DNA of 39,559 nt from Myxococcales bacterium (lineage in GTDB: Bacteria > Myxococcota_A > UBA796 > SXON01). The position numbers were made by a program, and so were the translations under genes. Each line of letters begins with the position of its first letter. The stretch's first letter is position 1. This document shows positions 39,432 to 39,559 of the stretch, one piece after another. The stretch lies in the NCBI GenBank assembly GCA_009692605.1, contig SHYV01000009.1:1-39559 (forward strand). The letters run 5' to 3'. Below the pieces are notes generated by a model. It did not search any database, was not told the DNA's origin, and worked only from the letters and a program-made list of their open reading frames with translations.

Positions 39432-39559
39432 CTACTCAATCACCGCCATCGTCAGCCCCTCGACCTCGGACGCGATGATGTTCTCCGCGACGATGTAGAG
39501 GCAGTAGGGCTCGCCGTCGGCGCACGCGGTGCACACCACGCCGGCCGCAGCGGCCAGAT
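39432..39559 (-). CDS. 3' end of an unidentified gene (partial)
   Basis: The last 42 codons of a minus-strand gene that continues past the window edge. The peptide includes VVCTACADGEPYCLYIVAEN and ends MAVIE. Three cysteines and the pattern resemble secreted or lipoprotein tails with disulfides. It stops 11 bases before the WD40 remnant frame. The family cannot be assigned. Confidence 0.55.
   Translation of the reverse strand, partial: LAAAAGVVCTACADGEPYCLYIVAENIIASEVEGLTMAVIE

Noticed and set aside
1-39559. tRNA, rRNA, insertion sequences or prophage genes
   Set aside because: None was recognised by reading both strands for conserved cores, transposase motifs or terminal repeats; small or divergent tRNAs cannot be excluded without a scan.

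Overview
The window is high-GC and densely coding, with many start/stop overlaps. No rRNA, tRNA, CRISPR array or insertion sequence was recognised. It most resembles a chromosomal piece from a Myxococcota-type bacterium (former Deltaproteobacteria). Pointers are a CdnL-type CarD directly before cysS, secreted proteins with Asp-Thr repeat linkers, a trypsin-like protease ending in a hydrophobic helix plus Arg cluster, a fused SpmA-SpmB protein, a WD40-repeat remnant and a strong sigma-54 -24/-12 match. The phylum assignment is inference; no marker was aligned.

Layout. 1-2.5 kb (+): an acyl-CoA dehydratase-activase-related FeS protein and a GH25 lysozyme-like lipoprotein. 2.6-6.5 kb (-): a translationally coupled trio of alpha/beta hydrolase, radical SAM/SPASM enzyme and polytopic GT-C-like membrane protein. 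6.5-10.6 kb (+): two tandem paralogous lipoproteins that share promoter architecture, then a patatin-like phospholipase with no evident start codon. 10.6-12 kb (-): fused SpmAB. 12.1-17.1 kb (+): a tight six-gene run of a catalytically dead LMW-phosphatase/ArsC-like protein, a TlpA thioredoxin, a COG2509-type FAD dehydrogenase, a DUF1858-like Cys protein, a small membrane protein and an orphan XPB/Ssl2-type N-terminal-domain protein. 17.2-20.8 kb (+): two single-pass membrane proteins, then an S51-like protein overlapping a Fes-type esterase. 20.8-24.9 kb (-): tetR, murJ, a VKOR-DsbA fusion and a lipoprotein. 25.0-26.5 kb (+): a J-like/TPR protein. 26.5-29.8 kb (-): aroC, comF, a 49-aa protein behind a sigma-54-like promoter, and a trypsin-like protease. 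29.8-31.8 kb (+): a secreted protein coupled to a LarA-like enzyme. 31.9-33.9 kb (-): carD-cysS. 34.2-35.8 kb (+): two coupled LptF/LptG-like permeases, the second lacking the periplasmic domain. 35.9-38.9 kb (-): comM, a DUF3006-like protein and recA. 39.1-39.6 kb (-): a WD40 remnant and the 3' end of another gene.

How the genes relate. Housekeeping functions (aroC, cysS, carD, murJ, recA, comM, comF) are interleaved with lineage-specific secreted or membrane modules. The most interesting blocks are the redox-flavoured operon headed by the dead phosphatase, the hydrolase-rSAM-membrane trio, the reduced LptF/G pair, and structured leaders at carD and the protease gene. All functions are read from sequence motifs; no database search was run.
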